Of a DNA stretch of 64,000 bases, positions 8,830-18,102 are shown one piece after another. How positions within the stretch are numbered: position 1 is the first letter of the stretch; each line of letters starts with the position of its first letter. Source of the DNA: Bacteroidales bacterium (GTDB lineage: Bacteria > Bacteroidota > Bacteroidia > Bacteroidales > UBA3824); assembly GCA_024413595.1 (NCBI GenBank), contig JAKSUC010000009.1, positions 24,122-88,121 of the forward strand, in the 5' to 3' direction. The notes below the pieces were generated by a model. It did not search any database, was not told the DNA's origin, and saw only the letters and a program-made list of their open reading frames with translations. Both the position numbers and the translations under genes were made by a program.

Positions 8830-9977
8830 TACTTTAAAAGTGATTTTGATTTCAAATATTTTTCAATACGATTTGTTGCTTCAACAATATTTTCAAGAGA
8901 ATTTGCATACGAAAATCTTAAAAATCCTTGACCTTGACTACCAAAATCAATTCCAGGAGTAACTCCTACATGAGCATTCTCTAAAATGTCAAAAGCAAAT
9001 TTATAAGTGTCAGAAGCATACATTCTTGCGTCAACAAAAATGTAAAAAGCAGCTTGTGGTTCAACCAAAATTTTAAATCCTAAATCTCTAAGACGATTTA
9101 TTAAATAAACACGACGTTCATTATATAATTTTTTCATATAATCAACATCAGATTGAGAATTTTCAATAGCAGAAATACCAGCAAATTGCGAAATTGAAGG
9201 AGCACAAATAAATAAATTTTGCTGCATAATTTGAAGTTTGCGCATAAATTTAATAGGTGATATTAAATATCCAAGTCGCAATCCTGTCATAGCATAACGT
9301 TTTGAAAATCCGTTTATTACAAAAGCATTATCTGTATATTCTAATATTGAATGTGCTATATCTTTATAAACTAAACCATGATAAATTTCATCAGAAATAA
9401 TTGGAATATTGAGACTTGCAATTTGTTTCATTGTATTTTCATCAATCAAAGTACCAAAAGGATTTGAAGGTGAATTGATAAAAATTGCGCGAGTTTTTTC
9501 TGAAATTTTTGCTTTAATATCATTGATATTAATTTTAAATCCATCATCAGGATTTAAATTAACCTCAACAGGAATAGCATTTACAGATAAAATAAAATTT
9601 TTATAACAAGAATATCCTGGATTAAAAATAATTACTTCATCGTTAGGATTACATAAAAGCTGTAGAACTAACAAAATAGCAGTAGAAGAACCAGAAGTAA
9701 CAACAACATTATCAGGCAAAAAATCTACATTATATTCATTTTTATAAAGTCCAGCTATTTTTGATCTTAAAACAAAATCACCTAAAGAATGAGTATAATG
9801 AGTTTTCCCATTATTAACAGCTTCATTTATAGAAAGTTTAACACATTTAGGAACATCAAAATCTGGTTCTCCAACTTCCATGTGGATTATATCAACTCCC
9901 TGACGTTGAAGTTCTTGAGCTCGTTCTAAAACTTCCATAACAATAAAGGGAGACATTTTATCAATATTAGAATTCAT
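8829..9977 (-). CDS. Class I/II PLP-dependent aminotransferase (aspartate-aminotransferase-like)
   Basis: A 382-residue fold-type I aminotransferase. Visible motifs: EVGEPDFDVPKCV near the N-terminus, the SGSSTAILLVLQ phosphate-cup segment, SPSNPFGT (substrate carboxylate and ring contacts), SDEIYHGLVY (the Asp that pairs with the PLP nitrogen) and NGFSKRYAMTGLRLGY with the Schiff-base lysine near residue 227. Length fits the AspC/alanine-type aminotransferases. The amino acid used cannot be told. It heads an operon with the downstream lipoprotein gene. Confidence 0.88.
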   Translation of the reverse strand: MNSNIDKMSPFIVMEVLERAQELQRQGVDIIHMEVGEPDFDVPKCVKLSINEAVNNGKTHYTHSLGDFVLRSKIAGLYKNEYNVDFLPDNVVVTSGSSTAILLVLQLLCNPNDEVIIFNPGYSCYKNFILSVNAIPVEVNLNPDDGFKININDIKAKISEKTRAIFINSPSNPFGTLIDENTMKQIASLNIPIISDEIYHGLVYKDIAHSILEYTDNAFVINGFSKRYAMTGLRLGYLISPIKFMRKLQIMQQNLFICAPSISQFAGISAIENSQSDVDYMKKLYNERRVYLINRLRDLGFKILVEPQAAFYIFVDARMYASDTYKFAFDILENAHVGVTPGIDFGSQGQGFLRFSYANSLENIVEATNRIEKYLKSKSLLK

Positions 9978-9996
9978 TTCTATTTTATATTTAGTG

Positions 9997-10004
9997 CAAA
10001 AATA
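9997..10004 (-). promoter_or_regulatory. -7 promoter box (TATTTTTG) for the aminotransferase operon
   Basis: The minus strand reads TATTTTTGC, matching TAnnTTTG, 19 nt before the ATG at 9977. Confidence 0.45.
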
Positions 10005-10077
10005 GTAAATAGAATAAAAAAATAAAATTTGAAAAAAATAAATATGATAAAATAATTGAAAATAATTTAGAATAACG

Positions 10078-10085
10078 TATATTTG
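10078..10085 (+). promoter_or_regulatory. -7 promoter box (TATATTTG) for the TPR-PP2C cluster
   Basis: TATATTTG with a TTG 18 nt upstream (10057-10059) that could serve as the -33 element. It decides the start of the next gene: an in-frame TTG at 10083 lies inside this box and cannot be translated, which leaves the GTG at 10110. Confidence 0.55.
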
Positions 10086-10109
10086 TATAATATAAAGAGA
10101 ATATTAATT

Positions 10110-12032
10110 GTGAAGAACTATCATATTTTATTATTAGTTTTATTCTTATTTTGTTTCAAACTATCAAAATCTCAACATTTCAGCAAAGAAATTGATAGTA
10201 TGATAATTGTGTCTGAAAAACAAGACAACAAAGAAAAACTAAAAACATATAATAAAATATGTTGGGAAATACGCGATATATCATCACACGAAGGAATAAA
10301 ATATGGAACAAAAGCTATAAAATTAGGAGAAAAACTCAATTATACTTACGAAATAACTCAAGCATATAATTTTATAGGTGTAAATTATAGAAACAATGGA
10401 AATTTTGTAAAAGCATTAGCATATTATAACAAAGCGATTGAATTTTCACAAAAATATAATTATAAAGATCAAGAGGCTTACGGATATACAAATTTGGGAA
10501 ATATATTTTTATTGCAAGAAAATTATGAAAATGCAATAGAAATGCTACTAATAGCCACAAAATTTGCAAAAGAAATTAAAGACACATCAATTTTAACATA
10601 CACAACAACATATTTAGGACAAGCATATTTAGGTATCAAAGAACTAGAAAAGGCGAAATCTTGTTTTGAACAATGTTTTAAATTAAGACAAAATACAAAA
10701 GATTTACAACAATATGCTTTAAGATTAAAAAAACTATTTGGAGATATATATTTTGAAAAAGGTCAATACGACTCTGCCAAAATTAACTATTATAATTGTT
10801 TGGTTAACGAAGAAATAATCAATAGTGTTAGCATAATATCCGACATCTATTATCAATTATCAAAAATATATCAAATTCAAAATGAAACACTATCAGCCTT
10901 AAGATCAGCTCAACAATCATTAGAATATGCAGAAAAAAACCATACTTTAGACAAAATAAAATTGGCTTATGGAGAAATAGCAAACTCGTATTTCAAAATG
11001 AAAGATTACGAAAATGCAGAAAAAAATTACAAAATTCAAATGCAATATTTTGACAGTGTATATAATGAAGATTTAATAAAAAGTATGGTAAATTTTCAAT
11101 CTACACAAGAAAAATACGAAAAAGATTTAGAAATTGAAAATCAAATACACAAAAACAAAATACAAAATTTAATTTTAATTGCGATTATTATTATTATTGT
11201 TATAGTTATAATTGCCTCAATATTAATGACTTTTACAAATAACAAAATAAAAAAAATAAATCAACAATTAGATATTCAAAAAACAGAAATTACCGATAGT
11301 ATAGAATATGCACAAAAAATTCAACAAGCATTTCAACCAGAAAAAGAAAAATTTGCTTCATATTTTTCAGACAAATTTGTAATCTATAAACCCAAAGACA
11401 TAATAAGTGGAGATTTTTATTGGCAATTTGATAATGATGAATATCAAATAATTGCATTAGCCGATTGTAAAGGAGATGGTGTTTCTGGAGCTTTTCTAAC
11501 AGCACTTGGACAAACCACATTACAAGAAATTGCTAATTTAAAAATAAATAAACCTAATCTAATTTTGCAAAAATTAGAATACTCAATAAAAAATATAGTA
11601 AATAAAAACGAAATTGAAAGTATAGAAACAGAAGGCATAGAAATATCAATTATATCAATAAACAAAAAAGATAATACTTTAGAATATTCTGGAGCTAAAA
11701 TTCCATTATATCATATATCAAATAATCAGTTGGTTAAATATAAAGCAACACAAAGATTAATAGGATTAAACAACCAAGAAACCGATTTTAATACAATTAA
11801 AATACAACTTAAAAAAGATGATTATATATTTATGTGTACCAAAGGGTATATAAAACAAATAGGAGAAGCAACTAAAACAAAATTAAGTAGCAACAAATTT
11901 CAAGAACTGATAGAAAAAAATCAAAATCTACCAATGGAAAAACTAAAAGAAGAACTCGAAAATTATTTTAATAATTGGATAGGAAAAATAAAACAAAATC
12001 ACGATATTTGTGTCTTAGGATTTAAAGTATAA
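10110..12032 (+). CDS. TPR-containing membrane protein with degenerate (probably inactive) SpoIIE/PP2C domain
   Basis: A 640-residue paralog of the next gene. A GTG start at 10110 gives a good signal peptide (KNYHILLLVLFLF, then KSQ). About 300 residues of TPR repeats follow (for example KALAYYNKAIEFSQKYN), then one transmembrane helix (about 355-377) and a PP2C-like domain (about 400-640). The first two metal motifs survive (SGDFYW; ADCKGDGVSGAF, altered from DCTGHGVPGA), but the later ones are lost: TEGIEISI replaces DGMDIAL, CTKGYIKQIG replaces STDGYTSQFGG, and NHDICVLGF replaces DDVCVAGF. At least two metal-binding aspartates are therefore gone. Probably a pseudophosphatase that regulates, or binds the same target as, its neighbour; this is inference. 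Confidence 0.85.
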   Translation: MKNYHILLLVLFLFCFKLSKSQHFSKEIDSMIIVSEKQDNKEKLKTYNKICWEIRDISSHEGIKYGTKAIKLGEKLNYTYEITQAYNFIGVNYRNNGNFVKALAYYNKAIEFSQKYNYKDQEAYGYTNLGNIFLLQENYENAIEMLLIATKFAKEIKDTSILTYTTTYLGQAYLGIKELEKAKSCFEQCFKLRQNTKDLQQYALRLKKLFGDIYFEKGQYDSAKINYYNCLVNEEIINSVSIISDIYYQLSKIYQIQNETLSALRSAQQSLEYAEKNHTLDKIKLAYGEIANSYFKMKDYENAEKNYKIQMQYFDSVYNEDLIKSMVNFQSTQEKYEKDLEIENQIHKNKIQNLILIAIIIIIVIVIIASILMTFTNNKIKKINQQLDIQKTEITDSIEYAQKIQQAFQPEKEKFASYFSDKFVIYKPKDIISGDFYWQFDNDEYQIIALADCKGDGVSGAFLTALGQTTLQEIANLKINKPNLILQKLEYSIKNIVNKNEIESIETEGIEISIISINKKDNTLEYSGAKIPLYHISNNQLVKYKATQRLIGLNNQETDFNTIKIQLKKDDYIFMCTKGYIKQIGEATKTKLSSNKFQELIEKNQNLPMEKLKEELENYFNNWIGKIKQNHDICVLGFKV

Positions 12033-12036
12033 TACG

Positions 12037-13962
12037 ATGAAAAATATAACAAATATAATTAAACTATTATTATCAATTGTCATCGTATTGCTCTGCCAAA
12101 AATCAAAAGCCGATCAAACACAACAAGATATTGATAGTTTAAAATTATTAATAGAAAAATCGCCAGACTCCCTAAAAGCAATATATTGCGACCAAATAGC
12201 TTGGGAAGCAAGATATATTTGGCCTGAAATTGCAATAAAATACGCACTTCAAGCAACACAACTTGCAAAAAAAACTAAAAACTATAGCGAATATGTAAAA
12301 GCATATAATTATTTAGGTGTTATAGAACGAAATATTGACAATTTTGAAGAAGCACTTGAATATTATCTGAAAGCATTAGAAGCAGCAATCAAATATAAAA
12401 TTGTTGATCAAGAAGGATATGGATATAATAATATTGGAAACATTTATTATTATTTAAAAAATTACCAAAAATCTTTTGAATTTTTGTTACTTGCTTTAAA
12501 AAAAGGAGAAGAACTAAAAAATGATGACATCATTTCTTACGCTTGTTTAAACCTTGGATTAACTAGTTTTGCTACAGAAAAATATAATGATGCTGAACAA
12601 TACTTTGTCAAATCATATCAAATAAGAAAAAACGCTGGTAAAAGTATATCAGTTTGGATTATACCATTAACTCATTTAGCAGAACTTTATATCAAAATTG
12701 GTAAATTTAAAGAAGCTAAAAAAATTTTATATACACACATCGAATACGAAAAAAACAAAAGTACAATTTCGGTTTCATATAATAAATTATCAGAAATTTA
12801 TTTTAAAGAAAACAATTATGACTCTGCTTTATATTGTGGAGAAAAAGCTTTAGAAATTGGAATAAAATCTAATTATAAATACAGAATTGATAATGCTTAC
12901 AATTCTTTATACAATATTTTAATAGCTACCAACAACTACAAAAAATTAGCAAAATATAGAAAAAATCAAATTTTAATAAACGATACTTTATACAAAAAAA
13001 ATTACATTGATAAATTAAAAAACTTGAAATACGCTATTGACTTTTATGAAAAAGAAACTAAAATCAAAACGTTAGAAGAAGAAAAAATAATTCAAGAAAA
13101 AAAATTAAACGTAGTTTCATTAATATTAATAACAATATTATTATTAGGAATTATCATATTAAACAAATATATAAAACAACGAAAACTAAATAAAGAACTA
13201 AATAGTCAAAAACAATTAATAACAAACAATATAATTTACGCATCAAAAATACAAAAATCAATATTGCCAAATCTCGAAAAATTTGGAACAATATTTTCAG
13301 ATAAATTTTTGATATACAAACCATTAAACATAGTTTCTGGAGATTTTTATTGGCAATTTTCTGACGAAGAATACGAAATAATTGCAATAGCAGATTGCAC
13401 TGGACATGGAGTTCCTGGTGCATCAATGAGTATGCTAGGAAGTTCTGCTCTTCAACAAATAGCTCTTTTAAACATTAGAGAAGCACACATAATTTTAGAA
13501 AAATTGCGTGAAATGGTAAAGACATTACTTCATCAAACTCAAATGATTAAATCTCAAAACGATGGTATGGATATAGCTTTAATGATTATAAACAAAAAAA
13601 CTTTAAAATTAGATTTTGCAGGTGCTTATCTCCCACTCTATTATATACGTGATAATCAATTATATCAATTAAATAGCGTTAGAAATCCAATTTCAATATA
13701 CATAAAAGAAAAACCTTTTAAATCAGAATATCTACAACTACAAAAAGGTGATTGCATTTATTTATCCACAGATGGATATACATCTCAATTTGGAGGAGAT
13801 GAAAATAAAAAAATGCCAATTCAATTGTATAAAGACCTAATACTAAAATATCACAAATTGCCAATGAATGAACAAAAACAAAAATACGAAAATTTCTTCA
13901 TTAAATATAAAGGTAACAACGAAACAATCGATGATGTTTGCGTAGCAGGTTTTAGAGTTTAA
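12037..13962 (+). CDS. TPR-containing membrane protein with intact SpoIIE/PP2C phosphatase domain
   Basis: A 641-residue protein with the same plan as the gene before it: signal peptide (1-25), TPR repeats (about 60-330, for example EEALEYYLKALEAAIKYK), coiled linker, transmembrane helix (about 359-378) and SpoIIE-type phosphatase (about 400-641). The catalytic motifs are complete: SGDFYWQF, DCTGHGVPGASMSMLGS, DGMDIALMI, STDGYTSQFGGDE and IDDVCVAGF. It follows the degenerate paralog by 4 nt, so both are co-transcribed and presumably made in similar amounts. The substrate would be a phosphorylated STAS or response-regulator-type protein; none is encoded next to it. Confidence 0.9.
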   Translation: MKNITNIIKLLLSIVIVLLCQKSKADQTQQDIDSLKLLIEKSPDSLKAIYCDQIAWEARYIWPEIAIKYALQATQLAKKTKNYSEYVKAYNYLGVIERNIDNFEEALEYYLKALEAAIKYKIVDQEGYGYNNIGNIYYYLKNYQKSFEFLLLALKKGEELKNDDIISYACLNLGLTSFATEKYNDAEQYFVKSYQIRKNAGKSISVWIIPLTHLAELYIKIGKFKEAKKILYTHIEYEKNKSTISVSYNKLSEIYFKENNYDSALYCGEKALEIGIKSNYKYRIDNAYNSLYNILIATNNYKKLAKYRKNQILINDTLYKKNYIDKLKNLKYAIDFYEKETKIKTLEEEKIIQEKKLNVVSLILITILLLGIIILNKYIKQRKLNKELNSQKQLITNNIIYASKIQKSILPNLEKFGTIFSDKFLIYKPLNIVSGDFYWQFSDEEYEIIAIADCTGHGVPGASMSMLGSSALQQIALLNIREAHIILEKLREMVKTLLHQTQMIKSQNDGMDIALMIINKKTLKLDFAGAYLPLYYIRDNQLYQLNSVRNPISIYIKEKPFKSEYLQLQKGDCIYLSTDGYTSQFGGDENKKMPIQLYKDLILKYHKLPMNEQKQKYENFFIKYKGNNETIDDVCVAGFRV

Positions 13963-13973
13963 ACAAAAAAAAA

Positions 13974-14465
13974 ATGAAAATACCCAATAATTTATCACCA
14001 ACAGAACGAGAACAAATAGCAATTGAAAACTTTAAAAAAGGTTACAATTGTTGTCAATCATTATTATTAACATTCAGTGATATAATAGAATTATCACCAG
14101 AAATAATATTAACAATTTCGTCAGGATTTGGAGGAGGAATGGGACGATTGCGCGAAGTTTGCGGTTCGTTTAGTGGAATGGTAGCAATGGCAGGATTTAT
14201 TTCACCAGCAACAGATCCAACAATAAAAGAAGCTAGAACAAAAAATTATGCTTTAGTTCAAGAATTTGCAGAAAAATTTAAAACAGAAAACGGAGGAAGT
14301 ATTATTTGTAAAGAATTATTAAACCTTAAAAAAGACAACAAAACAGAAAGTCCACAACCATCAGACCGAACAAAAGAATATTATCAAAAACGACCATGCG
14401 CAAAAATAGTAGGAACTAGTGCAAAAATTATAACAGAAAAAATAATAGAAATGTCACAAATTTAA
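13974..14465 (+). CDS. C_GCAxxG_C_C family redox-type protein
   Basis: A 163-residue small protein with the cysteine pattern of the C_GCAxxG_C_C family: KKGYNCCQSLLLTFSD near residue 30, a glycine-rich SSGFGGGMGRLREVCGSFSGMVAMAG loop split around residue 60-75, then single cysteines in ICKELL and RPCAKIV. Such proteins are thought to bind metal or undergo redox chemistry and often lie beside oxidoreductases or sensors. It is 11 nt downstream of the TPR-phosphatase gene, probably in the same operon, and its last 12 nt overlap the convergent DUF1653 gene. Confidence 0.85.
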   Translation: MKIPNNLSPTEREQIAIENFKKGYNCCQSLLLTFSDIIELSPEIILTISSGFGGGMGRLREVCGSFSGMVAMAGFISPATDPTIKEARTKNYALVQEFAEKFKTENGGSIICKELLNLKKDNKTESPQPSDRTKEYYQKRPCAKIVGTSAKIITEKIIEMSQI

Positions 14466-14699
14466 AACCTCTTCAAATCTATACTTTTGCAACACATTAG
14501 GATATTTTTGATGATCAACTTCACTTAAAAAATCATTTAAAGGTCTAATCCATAATTTTCCATCACCATAAAGAGCACGATAAACCACAAAATCCTCTAA
14601 AGAATCACAATGTTTAGCAATATCAACAACCAAATATTTGTTACCTTTAAAATGTTGATACACCTTATTAATATATATATTTCGATTTTCCATAATCAA
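14454..14699 (-). CDS. DUF1653 domain protein
   Basis: An 81-residue protein matching the DUF1653 pattern: VYQHFKGNKYLVVDIAKHCDSLEDFVVYRALY read in pieces, followed by LWIRPLNDFLSEV. The fold is a small beta-barrel; function is unknown. It overlaps the 3' end of the gene on the other strand by 12 nt. Confidence 0.85.
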   Translation of the reverse strand: MIMENRNIYINKVYQHFKGNKYLVVDIAKHCDSLEDFVVYRALYGDGKLWIRPLNDFLSEVDHQKYPNVLQKYRFEEVLNL

Positions 14700-14935
14700 T
14701 ATTCTTTTACACTTATTTAGAAATAGTTATAAGAAATTTGTTTTATATAAATTTGAATTTCAATAACTTAGCAATAACAATATATAAAAAAAAATAAATG
14801 TTAAAATCTGCGTTTTTTACCCCTATTCGCATTAAAAAACAATGTTAATAAAAACCATTAAAAAAGGTTAACTATTTTTCAAACGTTTACAACAATCAGA
14901 AAATCAAAGAATAAAAAAGCAGATACTTTTTTTTA

Positions 14936-14957
14936 AGTTGTTAATAACTTGTTAATA
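14936..14957 (+). repeat. Tandem 11-bp direct repeat upstream of the nrdD promoter
   Basis: AGTTGTTAATA is followed immediately by ACTTGTTAATA (one mismatch), one helical turn apart, ending 30 bp before the -7 box. The position suits an activator or repressor site; the regulator is unknown. Confidence 0.5.
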
Positions 14958-14987
14958 TCGAAGTAAAGGTAAACACCAATTTTCCTT

Positions 14988-14995
14988 TAACTTTG
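14988..14995 (+). promoter_or_regulatory. -7 promoter box (TAACTTTG) for nrdDG
   Basis: Match to TAnnTTTG; no TTTG at the usual -33 distance, which would fit a promoter that needs an activator. Confidence 0.5.
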
Positions 14996-15107
14996 CATAA
15001 GAAGTTAATAAACACGGTAAACAATATAAACAAAAAGCGTTCCAAAATGCTCACAAATATATGTAAATTATATTTAAAAGTAATAGGAATCAATAAATCA
15101 AGGAAAA

Positions 15108-17366
15108 ATGGAATTAAAAACAAAAAACACTTATCAAACAAAACAAGAAAATAATATGATACAAACAGTAGTAAAACGAGACGGAAGAATAGTTGGATTT
15201 AACGAAGAAAAAATTGCAGCAGCAATACGTAAAGCTATGTTGCAAACCGAACTCGGAGAAGATATCAAACTAATCAACCGAATTACTGATCATATTGCTT
15301 GTAATGGCAAACAACAAATGACAGTAGAAGAAATTCAAGATTGCGTAGAAAACGAACTTATGAAAAGTTCTAGAAAAGAAGTTGCACGCATCTACATTTC
15401 TTATCGCGACAAACGTAATGTTGCACGTAAAGCAAAAACTCATAATATTTTCACAGAAATTATTGAAGCTAAAAGCAATGACATTACACGTGAAAATGCA
15501 AATATGAATGCCGACACTCCTGCTGGTATGATGATGAAATTTGCTAGCGAAAGCACAAAACCTTTTGTTGACGACTATTTGTTATCAGAAGATGTTAAAG
15601 AAGCTGTAAAAAATGGATATATTCACATTCATGACAAAGATTATTACCCTACAAAAAGTTTAACATGCGTACAACATCCATTAGATAAAATATTAGAAAA
15701 TGGATTTTATGCAGGTCACGGTGAATCTCGTCCTGCAAAAAGAATAGAAACTGCTAGTATACTCGGTTGTATTTCTATGGAAACCGTTCAAAACGAAATG
15801 CACGGTGGACAAGCAATTCCTGCTTTTGACTTTTATCTTGCTCCATACGTTAGAAGTTCGTATATCGAAGAAATTAAAGTTTTGGAAAAACTAAACGGAG
15901 AAGATTATAGTTCATTATACAATGCAGAAATCAAAGATTATTTAAACATAGATCTTGGTGAATTAAAAGGACTTGAAAGATTAAAACAACACGCCATTAA
16001 CCGTACAGTTAATAGAGTTCATCAAGCAATGGAAGCATTTATCCACAATATGAACACTATACATTCTCGTGGAGGTAATCAAGTAGTTTTCAGTTCAGTA
16101 AACTATGGAACAGACACTTCTGCAGAAGGTAGATGTATTATTCGTGAAATGCTTACAAGCACATACGAAGGCGTTGGTAATGGAAGTACAGCAATTTTCC
16201 CAATACAAATTTGGAAAAAGAAACGTGGCGTAAATTATTTACCAGAAGATAGAAACTACGATTTATATCAAATGGCTTGTAAAGTTACAGCAAAAAGATT
16301 TTTCCCAAATTTCTTAAACTTAGACGCTACATTTAATACATGTGACAAATGGAAAGCTGACGACCCAAAACGTTACGAATATGAAGTAGCAACAATGGGT
16401 TGTAGAACACGAGTATTTGAAAACCGTTTTGGTAAAAAAACTTCAATAGGTCGTGGAAATATTTCATTCACATCTGTAAACATTGTTCGTTTAGCAATTG
16501 AATGTATGTCTATCGAAGACAAACAACAAAGAATAGACAAATTTTTTGAAAAATTAGAAAACACACTCGATTTAGCAGCAAAACAACTAAACGAAAGATT
16601 TAATTTTCAAAAAACAGCACTAGCAAAACAATTTCCACTACTAATGTCACGCTTATGGATTGGTAGCGAAAAACTAAAACCTAACGATACAATAGAAAGC
16701 GTAATAAATCAAGGAACTTTATCAATTGGATTTATAGGTTTAGCAGAATGTTTAAAAGCATTAATTGGAAAACACCACGGAGAAAGTGACGAAGCACAAG
16801 AACTTGGACTTAAAATAGTTACATTTATGCGAGATAAATGTAATGATTATAGCGAACAATATAGTCACGGCTACGCAGTTTTAGCAACACCAGCTGAAGG
16901 ATTAAGCGGTTCGTTTACAAGAAAAGATAAAAAAGAATTTGGAATAATAGAAGGTGTAACCGACCGTGAATATTACACAAATTCAAGCCATGTTCCTGTA
17001 TATTATAAATGTACAGCAATGCACAAAGCAAAAATTGAAGCACCTTATCACACATTAGAACGTGCAGGTCATATTTTTTACGTAGAAATTGACGGCGACG
17101 CAACACATAATCCAGGCGTTGTTTCAGGTGTTGTTGACATGATGGACAAATTTGATATGGGATATGGTTCAATAAACCATAACAGAAATCGTTGTATGGA
17201 TTGCGGATACGAAAACGCAGAAAAAGAAATGAAAAAATGTCCTAAATGCGGAAGCGACAACATCGATAAATTACAACGTATAACAGGTTATTTAGTTGGA
17301 ACAACAGACCGCTGGAACAGAGCAAAACTATCAGAACTAAACGACCGTCAAATTCATCAACTTTAA
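15108..17366 (+). CDS. nrdD: Anaerobic (class III) ribonucleoside-triphosphate reductase
   Basis: A 752-residue glycyl-radical enzyme that reduces ribonucleoside triphosphates to deoxyribonucleotides without oxygen. Features: an N-terminal ATP-cone starting at VVKRDGRIVGFNEEKIAAAI (allosteric nucleotide site), the ten-stranded barrel core, a C-terminal zinc site made of CMDCGYEN and CPKCGS, and the glycyl-radical site RITGYLVGTTDRWN with Gly about 727. An ATG at 15156 (MIQTVVKRDG) would match the usual family N-terminus better; the ATG at 15108 has AGGA just before it, so either may be used. It is 12 nt upstream of its activase. Confidence 0.95.
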   Translation: MELKTKNTYQTKQENNMIQTVVKRDGRIVGFNEEKIAAAIRKAMLQTELGEDIKLINRITDHIACNGKQQMTVEEIQDCVENELMKSSRKEVARIYISYRDKRNVARKAKTHNIFTEIIEAKSNDITRENANMNADTPAGMMMKFASESTKPFVDDYLLSEDVKEAVKNGYIHIHDKDYYPTKSLTCVQHPLDKILENGFYAGHGESRPAKRIETASILGCISMETVQNEMHGGQAIPAFDFYLAPYVRSSYIEEIKVLEKLNGEDYSSLYNAEIKDYLNIDLGELKGLERLKQHAINRTVNRVHQAMEAFIHNMNTIHSRGGNQVVFSSVNYGTDTSAEGRCIIREMLTSTYEGVGNGSTAIFPIQIWKKKRGVNYLPEDRNYDLYQMACKVTAKRFFPNFLNLDATFNTCDKWKADDPKRYEYEVATMGCRTRVFENRFGKKTSIGRGNISFTSVNIVRLAIECMSIEDKQQRIDKFFEKLENTLDLAAKQLNERFNFQKTALAKQFPLLMSRLWIGSEKLKPNDTIESVINQGTLSIGFIGLAECLKALIGKHHGESDEAQELGLKIVTFMRDKCNDYSEQYSHGYAVLATPAEGLSGSFTRKDKKEFGIIEGVTDREYYTNSSHVPVYYKCTAMHKAKIEAPYHTLERAGHIFYVEIDGDATHNPGVVSGVVDMMDKFDMGYGSINHNRNRCMDCGYENAEKEMKKCPKCGSDNIDKLQRITGYLVGTTDRWNRAKLSELNDRQIHQL

Positions 17367-17378
17367 TAAAAATAGATT

Positions 17379-17942
17379 ATGAAATTAATGATAATGGACG
17401 TCATAGAATATACAACATCTGACGGACCAGGATTTAGAACTTCAATATATTGTTCAGGTTGTAACCATAAATGTCGCGAATGTCAAAACCCACAAACATG
17501 GGACATCATGCACGGACATCCTGTTGATGTAGAAGATTTATTTAGCAAAATTCGAAGAAACGAAATGTCAAACGTAACATTTAGTGGAGGAGATCCTTTT
17601 TATCAACCTACAGCATTTACCGAACTTGCAAAAATGATAAAAGAAAAAACCGATAAAACTATTTGGTGTTACACAGGATTTACATACGAACAAATTATCA
17701 AAGACGCCAAAATGAGTAAAATGTTACAATATATCGATGTTTTGGTAGACGGAGAATTTATAGTAGAACTAAAAGATCCAGACCTTTTGTTTAGAGGAAG
17801 TAGCAATCAACGATTGATTGACGTTCAAGCATCTTTAAAAAAAGGAGAAGTTGTATTGGACAGTTACAATCCTTATAATCTTTACGAACCACAACACGAA
17901 GAAAACAAAAAGATTGAAAAAAAAGAACTAATCCTAATATAA
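17379..17942 (+). CDS. nrdG: Anaerobic ribonucleotide reductase activating protein (radical SAM)
   Basis: A 187-residue radical SAM activase. The 4Fe-4S cluster motif CxxxCxxC is seen in YCSGCNHKCRECQNPQTWD (residues about 28-46), followed by the SAM-binding glycine motif TFSGGDPFYQP. It uses S-adenosylmethionine to put the radical on the C-terminal glycine of NrdD. Translated from the same operon as nrdD; a terminator follows. Confidence 0.95.
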   Translation: MKLMIMDVIEYTTSDGPGFRTSIYCSGCNHKCRECQNPQTWDIMHGHPVDVEDLFSKIRRNEMSNVTFSGGDPFYQPTAFTELAKMIKEKTDKTIWCYTGFTYEQIIKDAKMSKMLQYIDVLVDGEFIVELKDPDLLFRGSSNQRLIDVQASLKKGEVVLDSYNPYNLYEPQHEENKKIEKKELILI

Positions 17943-17984
17943 AATAAATATATCAGAGCCAATTATTGAGCTTACTAATTTTTT

Positions 17985-18020
17985 AAGGTGCACGTTGAGA
18001 AATGTTGCACCTTATTTTAT
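17985..18020 (+). terminator. Terminator of the nrdDG operon
   Basis: Stem AAGGTGCA/TGCACCTT (17985-17992 and 18006-18013) with a 13-nt loop followed by ATTTTATAT. Confidence 0.65.
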
Positions 18021-18038
18021 ATATATATTCAAAAAAGT

Positions 18039-18072
18039 GGATATTTATTGCATAATTATTCAATAAATATCC
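18039..18072. repeat. Perfect 12-bp inverted repeat upstream of the arginine cluster
   Basis: GGATATTTATTG and CAATAAATATCC separated by 10 nt. No T-run follows, so it is not a typical terminator; a protein-binding site is possible. Confidence 0.55.
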
Positions 18073-18102
18073 AATAATAATTAAATAAATGTTACCTTTC
18101 AC

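Larger units (their letters stand above)
14700..15107. other. Long intergenic region upstream of nrdD
   Basis: No gene seen. It holds a tandem 11-bp repeat (AGTTGTTAATA then ACTTGTTAATA, 14936-14957), a -7 box at 14988-14995 and a leader of roughly 105 nt. The part before 14900 is A/T-rich and featureless to my reading. Confidence 0.6.

Noticed and set aside
10083..10109. TTG start for the first TPR-PP2C gene
   Set aside because: The TTG is part of the -7 box TATATTTG, so it would lie upstream of the transcript start; GTG 10110 gives a proper signal peptide.
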